A stretch of 64,000 bases of DNA from CAWBOY01 sp963790585 (GTDB lineage Bacteria > Planctomycetota > Planctomycetia > Gemmatales > Gemmataceae), in the NCBI GenBank assembly GCA_963790585.1, contig CAWBOY010000003.1, forward strand, positions 478,044 to 542,043, given 5' to 3'. Each line of letters starts with the position of its first letter. Position 1 is the first letter of the stretch. The notes under the pieces were generated by a model, which made no database searches, was not told where the DNA came from, and worked only from the letters and a program-made list of their open reading frames with translations. This document shows positions 8,670 to 18,613 of the stretch, piece after piece. Made by a program: the position numbers and the translations under genes.

Positions 8670-11600
8670 TCACGGCGCCATGGTCGCGGTGGAACCCGCA
8701 GGTGGGTGAAGGTGGATCTCCGCAACTTGCATCGAATCGTGGTGAGCAGTCTTTCCATGATCGCGTTGCGCTCCAACCGGCTCCGGTGCGTAATACGCGC
8801 TATCGACATCGTCAGGATGAAGCGATGCGGAGCTGACTTTGCTAGAACCCATCACCAACGTGAATATGGCCGGAAGGATCAAAAGGGTCGCAAGCGCTGC
8901 CACAGTGAGACCTCCGATTAAGGCCCGGCCCATGGGAGCGCTCTGTTCCGCTCCTTCCCCGATGCCGAGCGCCAGGGGAACCATACCGGCGATCATCGCG
9001 CAACTCGTCATCAGAATGGCGCGAAGGCGTTCCTCCGCGCCCTTTTCGAGCCGATTTGGCCGAATCGGCGCCCTGCCTTCGGGCCTTATCCGCGAAAGAA
9101 ACGAGCAGAATAGCGTTGGCGACGGCAACTCCTACTGCCATGATCGCACCCATGAATGATTGAATGCTCAGGGTCGTATTTGTGAGGTACAGAGCGGCGG
9201 CTACACCCGCCACGACGGCAGGCGTCGTCGCCACCGATATGAATGCCAGCTTGATCGATTGGAAATAGGCCGTCAGTAGGAGAAATACGACTACGACTGC
9301 TATCACCAATCCTTTGCCGAGACCGGTGAACATCTGCCGCATCGGTGGAACCTGGCCGCGAATATGTCCCTGGTCATCGCCCACCTTGACGCCGCGCGGC
9401 GGGTCGCCGGCGGCCTTGATCGCTTCCTCGATCCGCTGCGCGACCCGGCCGAGATCTTCACCAACTACATTGGCCGTGATGGACACGATGCGACGCTGGT
9501 TGATTCGGTCATATTCCTGGGGCATCGTACTGTTGGTCACTTTGGCGACGTCGCGCAACAGGGTGGCCGGGCCGCTGCTCGTTTTGCTTGACTGGAATCA
9601 TGCCCACTTCGGCGTTCGAGTTCATTTGCGCGGGCGGCACTTGGAGCTGAACCTGATAACCGATGCCGCTGGTCGGATCGGCCCAGTAGACGGGAATGAT
9701 GTAACGGCTCGAAGATGTAGCCGCGATCATCGCGTTGGCTGCGTCGGATACTGTTAGTCCGGCGATGCCGGCTCGTTCCCGATCGATCTCCACCTTGATA
9801 CGGGGATAGTCGAACGCCTGACCGAATTGGAGATCCCGCAGCGTCGGGATCTTGCGCATCTCGGCCGCGACTTTTTCGGCGTACTTTCGATTCTCGTCCT
9901 GCTTCGGGCCACTGATCACCACCTCGACCGGCGTCGGCGATCCGAAGCTCATGACTTGATTGATCGCGTCGGCAGGCTCGAAAGAAATGGCCACCTCCTC
10001 GGCGCGCTTTTTGGCGGCCTCGGGGCTGAGATGGTAGGTGGAGATCAGACGATCACAGAGCCAAGGCCGCAATTTTCCGGGCAGCTCCTTGCGCAGCCGT
10101 TCCAACACCGCCTCGGTTCGGAGCTTCGCTGCCTTGTTTAGGGAGATGCGGATAATCGCTTGATCCGGTCCGCTCGTCCACAGGAAAACAGCATTGGCTG
10201 TAAAGGTCGGCGCCGTCTGGCCGATATGGGCTACCGAAATCTTGAGGCTGTCCGCACCGAGCGTACTCTTGATTTCCTCTAAGGCGTGCCTTGTCAACTC
10301 TTCGGTGACCTCCAAGCGCGTTCCGACGGGAGCTTTCAAGCGCATTTGAAACTGGCCCGCATCGACCTGGGGGGAAATCTCCTGACCGAGGCGCGGCCCA
10401 CAAAACACGACCACAGCAGCAACGGCGGCGACGTATCCCGCCACGACGATCCAGCGCGCTGGCGATCAGGCCCGCCACGATCTTTGAGTAAAACCATTGA
10501 ACCGTGGCAAAGGAAAACCAGCTCCTTGCTACCTTGCCCGCCGCCGGAGCACGCAGCAACCAGATCGACAGGACTGGCACAAAGGTGATCGAGAGACCAA
10601 ACGCCGTGATGACCGCGAAACCGACGGAGAGCGAGAGCGGCACGAAGAGACTTCCTGCCGCCCCTTCCATCATGAACGATGGTAGGAACACCGACAGGAT
10701 ACACAGAATGGAGAGGAGAACCGGCATGATCATTTCGGCCGTGCCGAGCAGGACCGCCTCGGGTACCGAGCGCGCCGTCGCGAGTCGAGTGTAGATATTC
10801 TCGATGACAACGATGGCTGTACCTTCAATAATGCCAATCGCCAGCGAAAAGCCACCGAGCGTCATCAGGTTGATTGTTTGACCTGTAACCGAAAGGCCAA
10901 TCAAGGCACCCATCAGCGATAACGGGATCGTCAGAACGACCACGATCACAGCACGCCAGTCGCGCAGAAACAACAGCACCATCACACCGGTCAAGAGAGC
11001 ACCGATAAGGGAGAGCTGTTCGACACCGTTGACGCCGCCCGTGACATATGGGGACTGATCGAACTCCAGTTCCAACTTACAGTCCTTGGGCAACACGCTA
11101 CGCATGTCGTCCATGTTGCTCTTCAGTTGTGTCGCAACCGTCAATGTGGAGGCATCCGCGGTCTTGAGAATGGGCATGTAAACGGCGCGACGGCCATTGA
11201 CCAGGGCCCAGCCCGTCGGAATATCGGTGGTATCCTGCACAGTGCCCAGGTCGCGTAGATAGACGTTTTCCTCTGGCTTGATCGGAATGTTGCCCAGATC
11301 TCGGGGATTGACCACGATCGAGTTGACCGAAACGATCGGCATCTGGTCGCGAACCCTGGCATTGCCGGATGGCGTGATGATATTGCCTTTGTTAAGGGCA
11401 TCGGCGACTTTTTCGGGTGAGAGGTTGTAGGCACGCAAGCGTTCCGGATTGAGGTTCACAACGATGGAGCGGAGACTGCCGCCGAAGGGCTGCGGCGCTG
11501 TCGTGCCCGGCAGACTGGCCAATTTGGGCCGCACGCGAAACAGCATCAGATCGGCCAGTTCGTCCACGCTTCGTGTATCGCTCGACAGCGTCACGTAGGC

Positions 11601-12017
11601 GACAGGTACCATACTGGCGTCGAGCGACATGATAAAAGGCGTAACAGTCCCGGGAGGGAAGAAGGCCTTGGCCCGATTGGCGTAGATAGCCGCCTCGGCC
11701 ACCGCCTGGGCCATATTAGTGCCGGGATGGAAATACAGTTTTACCAAGGCGATGTTTTGGACATTCTTGGATTCGACGTGGTCGATGCCATTCATGAACA
11801 GGAAGGCATATTCATAGTAATTGGTAATCAGACCTTCCATCTGCGCGGGATCCATGCCGCCATACGGCTGGGCGACATAGATGACCGGTTGGTTCAAATC
11901 CGGAAAAATGTCCATACGCAGCCGATTGACGGAAAACGCACACCCGAGCATGAGGGCGACGATGCCAATCATCACCGTGACGGGACGCTGTAGCGCTAAT
12001 CGAAGAATACCTTCCAT
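8670..12017 (-). pseudogene. RND efflux permease, first tandem copy, three frame breaks
   Basis: AcrB/CusA-type inner-membrane permease of normal length (about 1,100 residues), spread over three frames that join near 10451-10460, 9575-9581 and 9031-9040. All pieces align with the intact neighbour at 12056-15340, with near-identity in the porter domain. At TM4, where RND pumps have an Asp-Asp or single Asp proton relay, this copy reads GIIEGTAIVVIEN, so the Asp is absent; the neighbour reads GILVDMGTVVIEN. Two of the breaks lie in GCGC tracts. It may be a decaying duplicate, or an intact gene with sequence errors encoding a proton-inactive partner of a heteromeric pump. Confidence 0.75.
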
Positions 12018-12055
12018 CTGCGAAACCTCCGACGTATGAGCTAAGCGTGTCCCGC

Positions 12056-15000
12056 TTATGGGACGGGATTTACACCAGTTGCAGGATCCGCATTTTCCGG
12101 TTTGAGGAAAAATCGGCTTTCCGGATCGCCCGGATCGAGGGAGGCCGACCCAGAGGTCGTCTTGCCCATGACGACGGTGAAAACCGCGGGAAGTATAAGC
12201 AAGGTGGCAGCCGTTGCCGCAATCAGACCGCCGATGACGGCGCGACCCAAGGGGGCACTCTGCTCACCACCTTCTCCGAGGCCCAATGCCATCGGGATCA
12301 TGCCGGCCACCATCGCGCAGCTAGTCATGAGAATCGGCCGGAGCCGTTCCTCCGCACCGGTAAGGGCGCCTTTGGCCGAACCGACGCCTGTCTGCCGTGC
12401 GTTCTCGGCGAATGTGACGAGGAGGATGGCATTTGCCACCGCCACGCCGATAGCCATGATCGCGCCCATGAACGACTGAGTGTTCAAGGTCGTATGGGTC
12501 ACGAACAAAGCGAATGCCACGCCGGCAACGACGGCGGGTGTAGTCGCGATGGAGACGAGCGCGAGCTTGATCGATTGGAAATAAGCCGTGAGCATGAGGA
12601 ACACAACGATTACGGCGTACATCAGGCCCTTGGCGAGACCAGCGAACATTTGCCGCATGGCGGGCACCTGTCCACGGATATGCCCGTGTTCATCGCCAAC
12701 CTGGACGCCGCGCGGCGGGTCGCCTGCTGCGGTGATGGCCGCCTCGATGCGCTGCACCGCGCGACCAAGATCCTCGCCGACGACGTTGGCTGTGATCGAA
12801 ACAATGCGGCGCTGGTTGATTCGGTCATACTCTTGCGGCATGGTGCTGTAAGAGACTTTGGCCACGTCGCGAAGCAGCGTCGCAGCCCCTGCTTCATTTT
12901 GCTTGACGGGGATCATGCCCACTTCGTTCAGCGTGTTCATCTGAGCGGGTGGGACCTGGAGCTGAACCTGATAGCCAATTCCGCTGGCCGGGTCAGCCCA
13001 GTAAACCGGGATGATGTATCGGCTCGACGACGTGGCAGCGATCATGGCATTGGCCGCCTCCGAGACTCTGAGGCCCGCCAGGCCTGTTCGTTCCCGATCG
13101 ATGTCAACCTTGATGCGCGGATAGTCGAACGACTGACCGAATTGGAGGTCGCGAAGCGTCGGAATCTTACGCATTTCCGCTTTCACTTTGTCCGCGTACT
13201 TGCGGTTTTCCTCCTGATTCGGCCCGCTTATCACAACCTCGACGGGAGTCGGTGAACCGAAGCTCATGACCTGGTTGATGACGTCGGCCGGCTCGAACGA
13301 GATCGTCACCTGTTCGGCACGCTGGACAGCTTCCTCATGGCCAACGCCGAAAGCCAATAAGTGGTCCGCTAACCACGGTTTGAGCCGAGGGGCGAGTTCC
13401 TTGCGCAGGCGTTCTTTGACCTCCTCCGTTCGGAATCCTTTCTCTTCGTTGAGCGCGATACGAATCACCGATTGATCCGGTCCGCTGGTCCACAAGAATA
13501 CAGCGTTGGCCGTGAATGTGGGCGATGTCTGCCCGATGTGAGCGACGGAGATCTTGAGGCAATCGGGCCCGAGAATGTCCTTGATTTCTTGCAAGGCCTG
13601 GCGCGTCAAGTCTTCGGTGACTTCGAGACGCGTTCCCACGGGAGCCTTGAGTCGCATCTGGAATTGGCCGGCATCGACCTGGGGAGAGATCTCCTGGCCG
13701 ACTTGCGATCCACACACAGCCAGTACGACCGTGGCGACGCCGATGTAAAACCCGAGTACGATCCAGCGCCGCGCCAAAACAACCTGGACGACCGAGACAT
13801 AGCCATGCCGGAAGCGGGCGAACGAGAACCAGCCGGCCTTGCTCGGCTTCACCTCCTCATGACTGTGTGCGTGTGGCTTGAGTAGCCAGATCGACAAAAC
13901 AGGTACAAATGTGATCGACAACAAGAAGGCCGTAATCATCGCGAAGCCGACCGAAATGGCGAGAGGCACGAACAGGCTTCCGGCTGCGCCTTCCATGATG
14001 AAGGATGGCAAGAACACGGCCAAGATACAAAGCATGGCCAACAAAATCGGCACAGTCGTTTCCGCTGTGCCCCGCAGAACCGCCCGAGCGAGAGACGGTC
14101 GCACACTCATCTGAGTATGTATGTTTTCGATGACGACCGTACCCATATCGACCAGGATACCGACGGCCAGCGACATGCCGCCCAGGGTCATGAGATTGAT
14201 GCTTTGGCCGGTGATGGACAAACCAATCAGAGCGCCCATCAGTGACAATGGGATCGTGAGGACGACAACCACGACGCTGCGCCAGTCGCCCAAGAACAGC
14301 AAGACCATCAGTCCCGTTAACACGGCTCCGATAGCCGATTCCTGGACCACGCCACCGACGGCCCCGGTGACATAGGGTGACTGATCGAATTCCAGCTCCA
14401 GCTTACAGTCCTTGGGCAGGACGCTGCGCATGTCGTCCATGTTGTTTTTGAGCTGCGTTGCCACGGTCAACGTCGAGGCGTCGGCCGTCTTGAGAATGGG
14501 CATGTACACAGCGCGACGGCCATTGACCAAGGCCCATCCCGTCGGAATGTCCGTCGTGTCTTGCACAGTACCGAGATCGCGCAGGTAGACGTGTTCCTTT
14601 GGCTTGATGGGAATGTTGCCCAGGTCTTTTGGATTCACGACGATGGAGTTAACGGAGACGATCGGCATCTGGTCCTGGACGCGGGCATTGCCGGACGGTG
14701 TGATGATGTTGCCCTTCTTGAGGGCTTCCGCGACTTTCTCAGGAGAAAGGTTGTAGGAGCGCAGGCGTTCTGAATTCAGATTGACGACGATCGATCGAAG
14801 ACTGCCGCCGAACGGCTGAGGGGCGGTCGTACCCGGCAGGCTCGCCAGTTTCGGCCGCACCCGGAAAAGCATCAGGTCCGCCAGCTCGTCGATACTGCGC
14901 GTCTCGCTTGTGAGTGTCACATAGGCGACAGGCACCATGCTGGCGTCGAGAGACATGATGAAGGGCGTAACCGTTCCGGGAGGGAAGAACGCTTTGGCTC

Positions 15001-15340
15001 GATTGGCGTAGATAGCTGCTTCCGCCACGGCTTGGGCCATGTTGGTGCCGGCATGAAAATATAGTTTGACCAGGGCGATGTTTTGGACGTTTTTGGATTC
15101 GACGTGATCGATGCCATTCATGAACAAGAAGGCATACTCGTAATAGTTGGTGATCAGCCCTTCCATTTGGGCGGGATCCATGCCGCCATAGGGCTGGGCG
15201 ACGTAGATCACTGGTTGATTGAGATCGGGAAAGACGTCGGTGCGCATCCGGTAAACGCTGAAAACGCTACCGAGCGCCATCGCAATAACGGCGACGATAA
15301 TCGTCAGCGGATGTCGCAAAGCGAAGTCGAGAGCCTTCAT
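12056..15340 (-). CDS. RND efflux permease, second tandem copy, intact
   Basis: 1,094-residue proton-driven exporter of the RND superfamily, inner membrane. It has the full RND layout: TM1 at the start (PLTIIVAVIAMALGSVFSVY), two large periplasmic porter/docking regions, a TM cluster near residues 335-540 with the relay Asp in VGILVDMGTVVIENIH, a second periplasmic half (QVGQEISPQVDAGQFQMRLK) and a C-terminal TM cluster. The single relay Asp resembles CusA/HME and NolG-like pumps more than AcrB, which has two. It is the first gene of the operon, followed after 38 bp by the broken copy, then adaptor and UspA. The substrate is unknown. Confidence 0.9.
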   Translation of the reverse strand: MKALDFALRHPLTIIVAVIAMALGSVFSVYRMRTDVFPDLNQPVIYVAQPYGGMDPAQMEGLITNYYEYAFLFMNGIDHVESKNVQNIALVKLYFHAGTNMAQAVAEAAIYANRAKAFFPPGTVTPFIMSLDASMVPVAYVTLTSETRSIDELADLMLFRVRPKLASLPGTTAPQPFGGSLRSIVVNLNSERLRSYNLSPEKVAEALKKGNIITPSGNARVQDQMPIVSVNSIVVNPKDLGNIPIKPKEHVYLRDLGTVQDTTDIPTGWALVNGRRAVYMPILKTADASTLTVATQLKNNMDDMRSVLPKDCKLELEFDQSPYVTGAVGGVVQESAIGAVLTGLMVLLFLGDWRSVVVVVLTIPLSLMGALIGLSITGQSINLMTLGGMSLAVGILVDMGTVVIENIHTQMSVRPSLARAVLRGTAETTVPILLAMLCILAVFLPSFIMEGAAGSLFVPLAISVGFAMITAFLLSITFVPVLSIWLLKPHAHSHEEVKPSKAGWFSFARFRHGYVSVVQVVLARRWIVLGFYIGVATVVLAVCGSQVGQEISPQVDAGQFQMRLKAPVGTRLEVTEDLTRQALQEIKDILGPDCLKISVAHIGQTSPTFTANAVFLWTSGPDQSVIRIALNEEKGFRTEEVKERLRKELAPRLKPWLADHLLAFGVGHEEAVQRAEQVTISFEPADVINQVMSFGSPTPVEVVISGPNQEENRKYADKVKAEMRKIPTLRDLQFGQSFDYPRIKVDIDRERTGLAGLRVSEAANAMIAATSSSRYIIPVYWADPASGIGYQVQLQVPPAQMNTLNEVGMIPVKQNEAGAATLLRDVAKVSYSTMPQEYDRINQRRIVSITANVVGEDLGRAVQRIEAAITAAGDPPRGVQVGDEHGHIRGQVPAMRQMFAGLAKGLMYAVIVVFLMLTAYFQSIKLALVSIATTPAVVAGVAFALFVTHTTLNTQSFMGAIMAIGVAVANAILLVTFAENARQTGVGSAKGALTGAEERLRPILMTSCAMVAGMIPMALGLGEGGEQSAPLGRAVIGGLIAATAATLLILPAVFTVVMGKTTSGSASLDPGDPESRFFLKPENADPATGVNPVP

Positions 15341-15661
15341 TACCAGCTACTCCTGCTTGGCGAGACGGCCGGTGCTCGTCCCGTCGCGATCGTGTGAGCG
15401 AACATGCCTACGCGCTGGAGCAACGAGGCGAAAGGTGGGAGAGACACATTTACGCTGCGGTTGCGGATTCGGCGGGGTAAGTTCAAACGAGATACTTTGG
15501 CAAGCGCACAGGCGAATTCGACCCGCCTTCAGCGCTTGCCCATTTCTGACGAGACGCAGGTCTTTAGTATCCCATAACTAGATTTATACCATCACCCGGC
15601 GCTCCAGACAAATCGAAGACAGGCTATTGAACCATAGATTTTATCGATGTATGCTACAATC
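15341..15661. promoter_or_regulatory. Divergent promoter region, RND operon and LysR gene
   Basis: 320 bp between divergently transcribed genes. No gene is visible. The arrangement of a LysR-type gene facing the operon is typical of LysR regulation, so the operator and both promoters are expected here. I could not single out a convincing T-N11-A operator or sigma-70 boxes by eye. Confidence 0.45.
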
Positions 15662-16560
15662 ATGGCGTGGCTCAATTATCACCACCTGCTGTATTTCTGG
15701 ACCGTGGCGCGCGAGGGCAGCATTGCCAAGGCGTGTGACCAGTTGCATTTGACCCAGCCCACGATCAGCGCGCAGCTGCGCGACCTCGAGCAGAGTTTGG
15801 ATTGCAAGCTTTTCGAGCGTGTCGGGCGAAATCTCGTCCTGACCGAGATGGGGCGCATCGTCTACCGCTACGCGGATGACATCTTCAAACTCGGCGCGAG
15901 CTGCAGGATACACTAAGGGGCCGGCCCCCCGGCCGACCATTGCGACTTGTGGTGGGTGTGTCGGAATCGATGCCTGAATTGGTCACCTATCGAATCCTCG
16001 AACCGGTCTTGGCTCTGCCCGAATTCGTCCAGGTTTACTGTGAACAGGGCAAACCGGATCAGCTGCTAGCGCAGCTGGCGATTCATACGCTTGATGTCGT
16101 CTTGGCCGATGCGCCCGCGGGACATGGCATCAAGGTGCAAGCATTTAATCATCTGTTGGGTGAGTGCGGCGTGTCGTTCGTCGGCACCGAACAGTTGGTC
16201 GCGGCGTATCGTCAAGGATTTCCTCGTTCTCTTGACAAGGCACCGTTTTTATTGCCTTTGGAGAACACGGTACTCCGCCGTTCACTGGAGCAATGGTTTG
16301 ATTCCGAGGGAATCCGGCCGCAGATTCGTGGCGAGTTTGCCGACCCGGCTCTACTTAAAGTGTTCGGTGAGCATGGGGCTGGCATCTTCGCCATTCGTAC
16401 AGCTGTCGAGGAGGAAACGCAGAAGCGTTATAAGGTGAGCGTTCTAGGCCGAGTCGAGTCGATACGCGAGCGTTTCTACGCTATCTCACTCGAGTGCAAA
16501 CTCAAACACCCGGCGGTGATCGCGATCACGGCCGCTGCGCGGCAGAAGTTATTCGCGTGA
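15662..16560 (+). CDS. LysR-type regulator, NhaR-like, frame broken once
   Basis: DNA-binding transcription regulator. An N-terminal winged HTH (WLNYHHLLYFWTVAREGSI, then LHLTQPTISAQLRDLEQSL) matches the NhaR branch of LysR proteins. The effector domain begins after the break (LRLVVGVSESMPELVTYRIL). The frames separate at 15893-15898; adding one C in the GGCGCGAG tract gives KLGRELQDTLRGRPPGRPLR and a continuous protein of about 300 residues, the normal family length. ATG 15662 is preferred because MAWLNYHHL matches family starts; an ATG at 15647 would add five residues. It is divergent from the RND operon and probably controls it. Confidence 0.8.
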
Positions 16561-16579
16561 TTAATAAACAAGTTTAGCC

Positions 16580-16843
16580 GCAATACCGTTCGTCTAAGGG
16601 GTTTTCTTTTGCCCAATCCCTGGGCGGACCAGCCTTGCCATGCCAAAGCACTTTTGGCAAGAGTGGTCGTTTTAACCATGTTGATCGTCTTGGTGATTAT
16701 TAAGATAAGTACATGTGAATAAAGAATTTACGCGCCAACCTTGGAAGCCAGGTTATTTGGCAAGGATGCACCCTTGCCAAATAAAAGTTTGCCGTTGTCC
16801 ACTATAGGAAGAGCGAGGCGCCGGGTTAGACGAACGGTATTGC
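16580..16843. mobile_element. 264-bp MITE with 18-bp perfect terminal inverted repeats
   Basis: The ends 16580-16597 (GCAATACCGTTCGTCTAA) and 16826-16843 are perfect inverted copies. The element is flanked on both sides by GTTTAGCC (16572-16579 and 16844-16851), which fits an 8-bp target duplication made within the end of a family B repeat. There is no coding frame of note. Inside is a strong hairpin (about 16759-16786, arms ATTTGGCAAGG and CCTTGCCAAAT) and a second GCCAAA/TTTGGC palindrome. The transposase source is not identifiable here. Confidence 0.7.
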
Positions 16844-16977
16844 GTTTAGCCGCGAGCCGCCAGGCGAGCGCTGTTTGTTAGCGCCCCCGTTGTGGAACGG
16901 TCTCCTGACCGTTCCACTTCGCCGATGTTTGGGTGCTATCCAACGGCGCTCGCCTACCGGCTCGCGGCTAAACATTT
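16844..16977. repeat. Family B repeat (TTTAGCCGCGAGCC), copy 1
   Basis: Inverted arms TTTAGCCGCGAGCCG...GGCGAGCGC and GGCGCTCGCC...CGGCTCGCGGCTAAA enclose a short middle that here also contains the TGGAACGGTCTCCTGACC palindrome (16893-16917), seen again near 39100. Further full copies lie at 25136-25226 and 35010-35102, and partial ones at 31980-32015, 39040-39055 and 42174-42202. It always lies between or at the very ends of genes. Confidence 0.8.
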
Positions 16978-16991
16978 GAGCGCAGCGCCGA

Positions 16992-17969
16992 TTAGAAAGC
17001 GCTACCCGGAACAGTCTCGCCACTATCCCGCGTTACGAGGGCGGCGTAGGTGACGATGCTGATGCTATCGGGGAGGAAGTGTACGCTGCCATCGCCGAAG
17101 AGCGTATTTGCACCATTATTGTGAAACGAAAAGGTCTCGCCAGTGCCATTGGTCCCGTAGATCGGGTTGGGATAGGTCGTGCCGATGTCCAGGCCATTGG
17201 TGCAGTTGATGGCGCAGGGGCCGGGGAAGATCGAACCGTCCAGGCTCGAGCCTTTGAGGTCGAAATCCGATGCCGGACGCGACCAGCCGCCGCCGTTGAC
17301 TTTATCGGCGACCGGAGCGCCGACGAGGAGCCCGCCCTTGCGATAGACCTGGGGGCGGCCGGCGGATTCGACGAGCATGAGTGTATTCGAGGTGCCGTCT
17401 TTGATATCCGTGATGCGCGACGTCGAATTGCGGAGGAGTATACCGTTACCCGCGGCAATTTGGCCGGGATACAGCGACGCTAACTGGGGCGTGACCGTGC
17501 AGATGGCCCCATAATCGATCGTGCCGACAACAGGCGCCCAAACGGCGGGAGCTTGTGGATTGCCGTCGAACTGATCCGGTTGCGGGTTCGATGGGCAATG
17601 AAATATCTTCACCTGTTGCGATGTAATCGGCAGGTTGTTCGCGGAGTCCCAGTTGCTGTTGTAGTCGTAGTTGCGGATCAAATTGGTTTGTTCGATGTAC
17701 GGAAGCATGGCTGTCGTCCAACTAATGCGAACATTGGAGACACTGGCCGGGGGCCGTGTGCTGGTCGGGAAATAGCCCAAAACTCCGTGGTGCGCCTGGA
17801 GCGCGATGCCGATTTGCTTGAGGTTGTTTTTGCATTCGAGGCTCGCAGCTGACTCCCGCACTTTTTGAACGGCGGGTAGCAGCAGGCCGATCAGAACGGC
17901 GATGATGGCGATGACCACCAGCAGCTCGATCAATGTGAAGGCCTGGCGGCCAGAGCGGGATCGCGTCAC
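16992..17969 (-). CDS. DUF1559 prepilin-like secreted protein
   Basis: Planctomycete-type protein with an N-terminal type IV pilin/type II pseudopilin signal: a short basic leader, then the cleavage and methylation site FTLIELLVVIAIIAVLIGLL, then the family motif LLPAVQKVRESA. The C-terminal H-X9-DG signature of DUF1559 is present (FHNNGANTLFGDGSVHFL). I chose GTG 17969, which follows GGAAGGAG by six bases, over an upstream ATG at 17999. 325 residues is normal. It is probably co-transcribed after the lipoprotein gene at 18010-18465. These proteins are processed by prepilin peptidase, and their role is largely unknown. Confidence 0.92.
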   Translation of the reverse strand: MTRSRSGRQAFTLIELLVVIAIIAVLIGLLLPAVQKVRESAASLECKNNLKQIGIALQAHHGVLGYFPTSTRPPASVSNVRISWTTAMLPYIEQTNLIRNYDYNSNWDSANNLPITSQQVKIFHCPSNPQPDQFDGNPQAPAVWAPVVGTIDYGAICTVTPQLASLYPGQIAAGNGILLRNSTSRITDIKDGTSNTLMLVESAGRPQVYRKGGLLVGAPVADKVNGGGWSRPASDFDLKGSSLDGSIFPGPCAINCTNGLDIGTTYPNPIYGTNGTGETFSFHNNGANTLFGDGSVHFLPDSISIVTYAALVTRDSGETVPGSAF

Positions 17970-18009
17970 GAGAGTCTCCTTCCAATAGGTGGGTGTCATC
18001 TTTCAAGAT

Positions 18010-18465
18010 TCACTTCGTGCTTAGTCGAAACGGCTCCAGTTCCGTCGGCCCTTCGCGAACGACGGCCTTGAGCTTCGATGTCTCCGCTTTCGCGTAGCGA
18101 CCTGGTAGCAAATTCCGCGACGCATATTGATCGTCGCCGGTCTTACCTGTCTTGACAGCGCGAAACCAGGTAACCGTCACTTCGTATTCGCCGGCCGGCG
18201 CGCCATCGCCGCTTGTAAAGCTGGTCAGCGTAAAGTGCCCCTGATCGTCTGTTTCGCCCGTGGGATGGGTCGCACTTGACCCTTTGTCCCCCACGGGATG
18301 AAAGCTGATGAGGGCGTGGGCGGCTGGCTGGTCATGATCGACCAAAACCTGGCCGTGAACGGGAAAAACCGCCTTGCGGCCGTCGCCACAACCAGCGATA
18401 GAGATCACCAGAGTCAGGCAGGACGTAATTGTCAGAAGTCGTCGAATGATTACTAAGTTTGTCAT
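18010..18465 (-). CDS. Carboxypeptidase-regulatory/transthyretin-like lipoprotein
   Basis: 151 residues with a lipoprotein signal (LVISIAGCGDG, lipid-carrying Cys near residue 26). The rest looks like the small beta-sandwich often found beside DUF1559 genes in planctomycetes: VHGQVLVDHDQPAAHALISF, then GETDDQGHFTLTSFTSGDGA and GEYEVTVTW, the usual strand pattern. It is the first gene of a two-gene unit with the DUF1559 gene, 40 bp apart. It is likely a periplasmic or outer-membrane lipoprotein; no enzymatic residues are apparent. Confidence 0.8.
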   Translation of the reverse strand: MTNLVIIRRLLTITSCLTLVISIAGCGDGRKAVFPVHGQVLVDHDQPAAHALISFHPVGDKGSSATHPTGETDDQGHFTLTSFTSGDGAPAGEYEVTVTWFRAVKTGKTGDDQYASRNLLPGRYAKAETSKLKAVVREGPTELEPFRLSTK

Positions 18466-18568
18466 GATGGAGAAGTATAAGTTGGCCGGGAAAGCTTGTC
18501 AATAGTGCGCAGTTTTACTTTCTTCGGCGTAGCTAGACGTCTTAAGCCAAATACATTAGCATATTGAT

Positions 18569-18593
18569 AAACATCGTCATCTTGATGATGTTT
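18569..18593. promoter_or_regulatory. Palindrome upstream of the sulfate transporter operon
   Basis: AAACATC and GATGTTT arms separated by 11 bases lie 20 bp before the start of the sulfate-binding protein gene, in an AT-rich stretch. It may be an operator or a 5' hairpin in the leader. I do not recognise it as a known sulfur-regulator site. Confidence 0.35.
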
Positions 18594-18613
18594 CTTTAGG
18601 TGGGGAGAAGGGA

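Noticed and set aside
12047..13255. Long open frame on the plus strand (about 400 codons) opposite the RND permease
   Set aside because: It is antisense to a well-supported permease gene, has no domain, and its composition is that of a mirror frame of GC-rich coding DNA.
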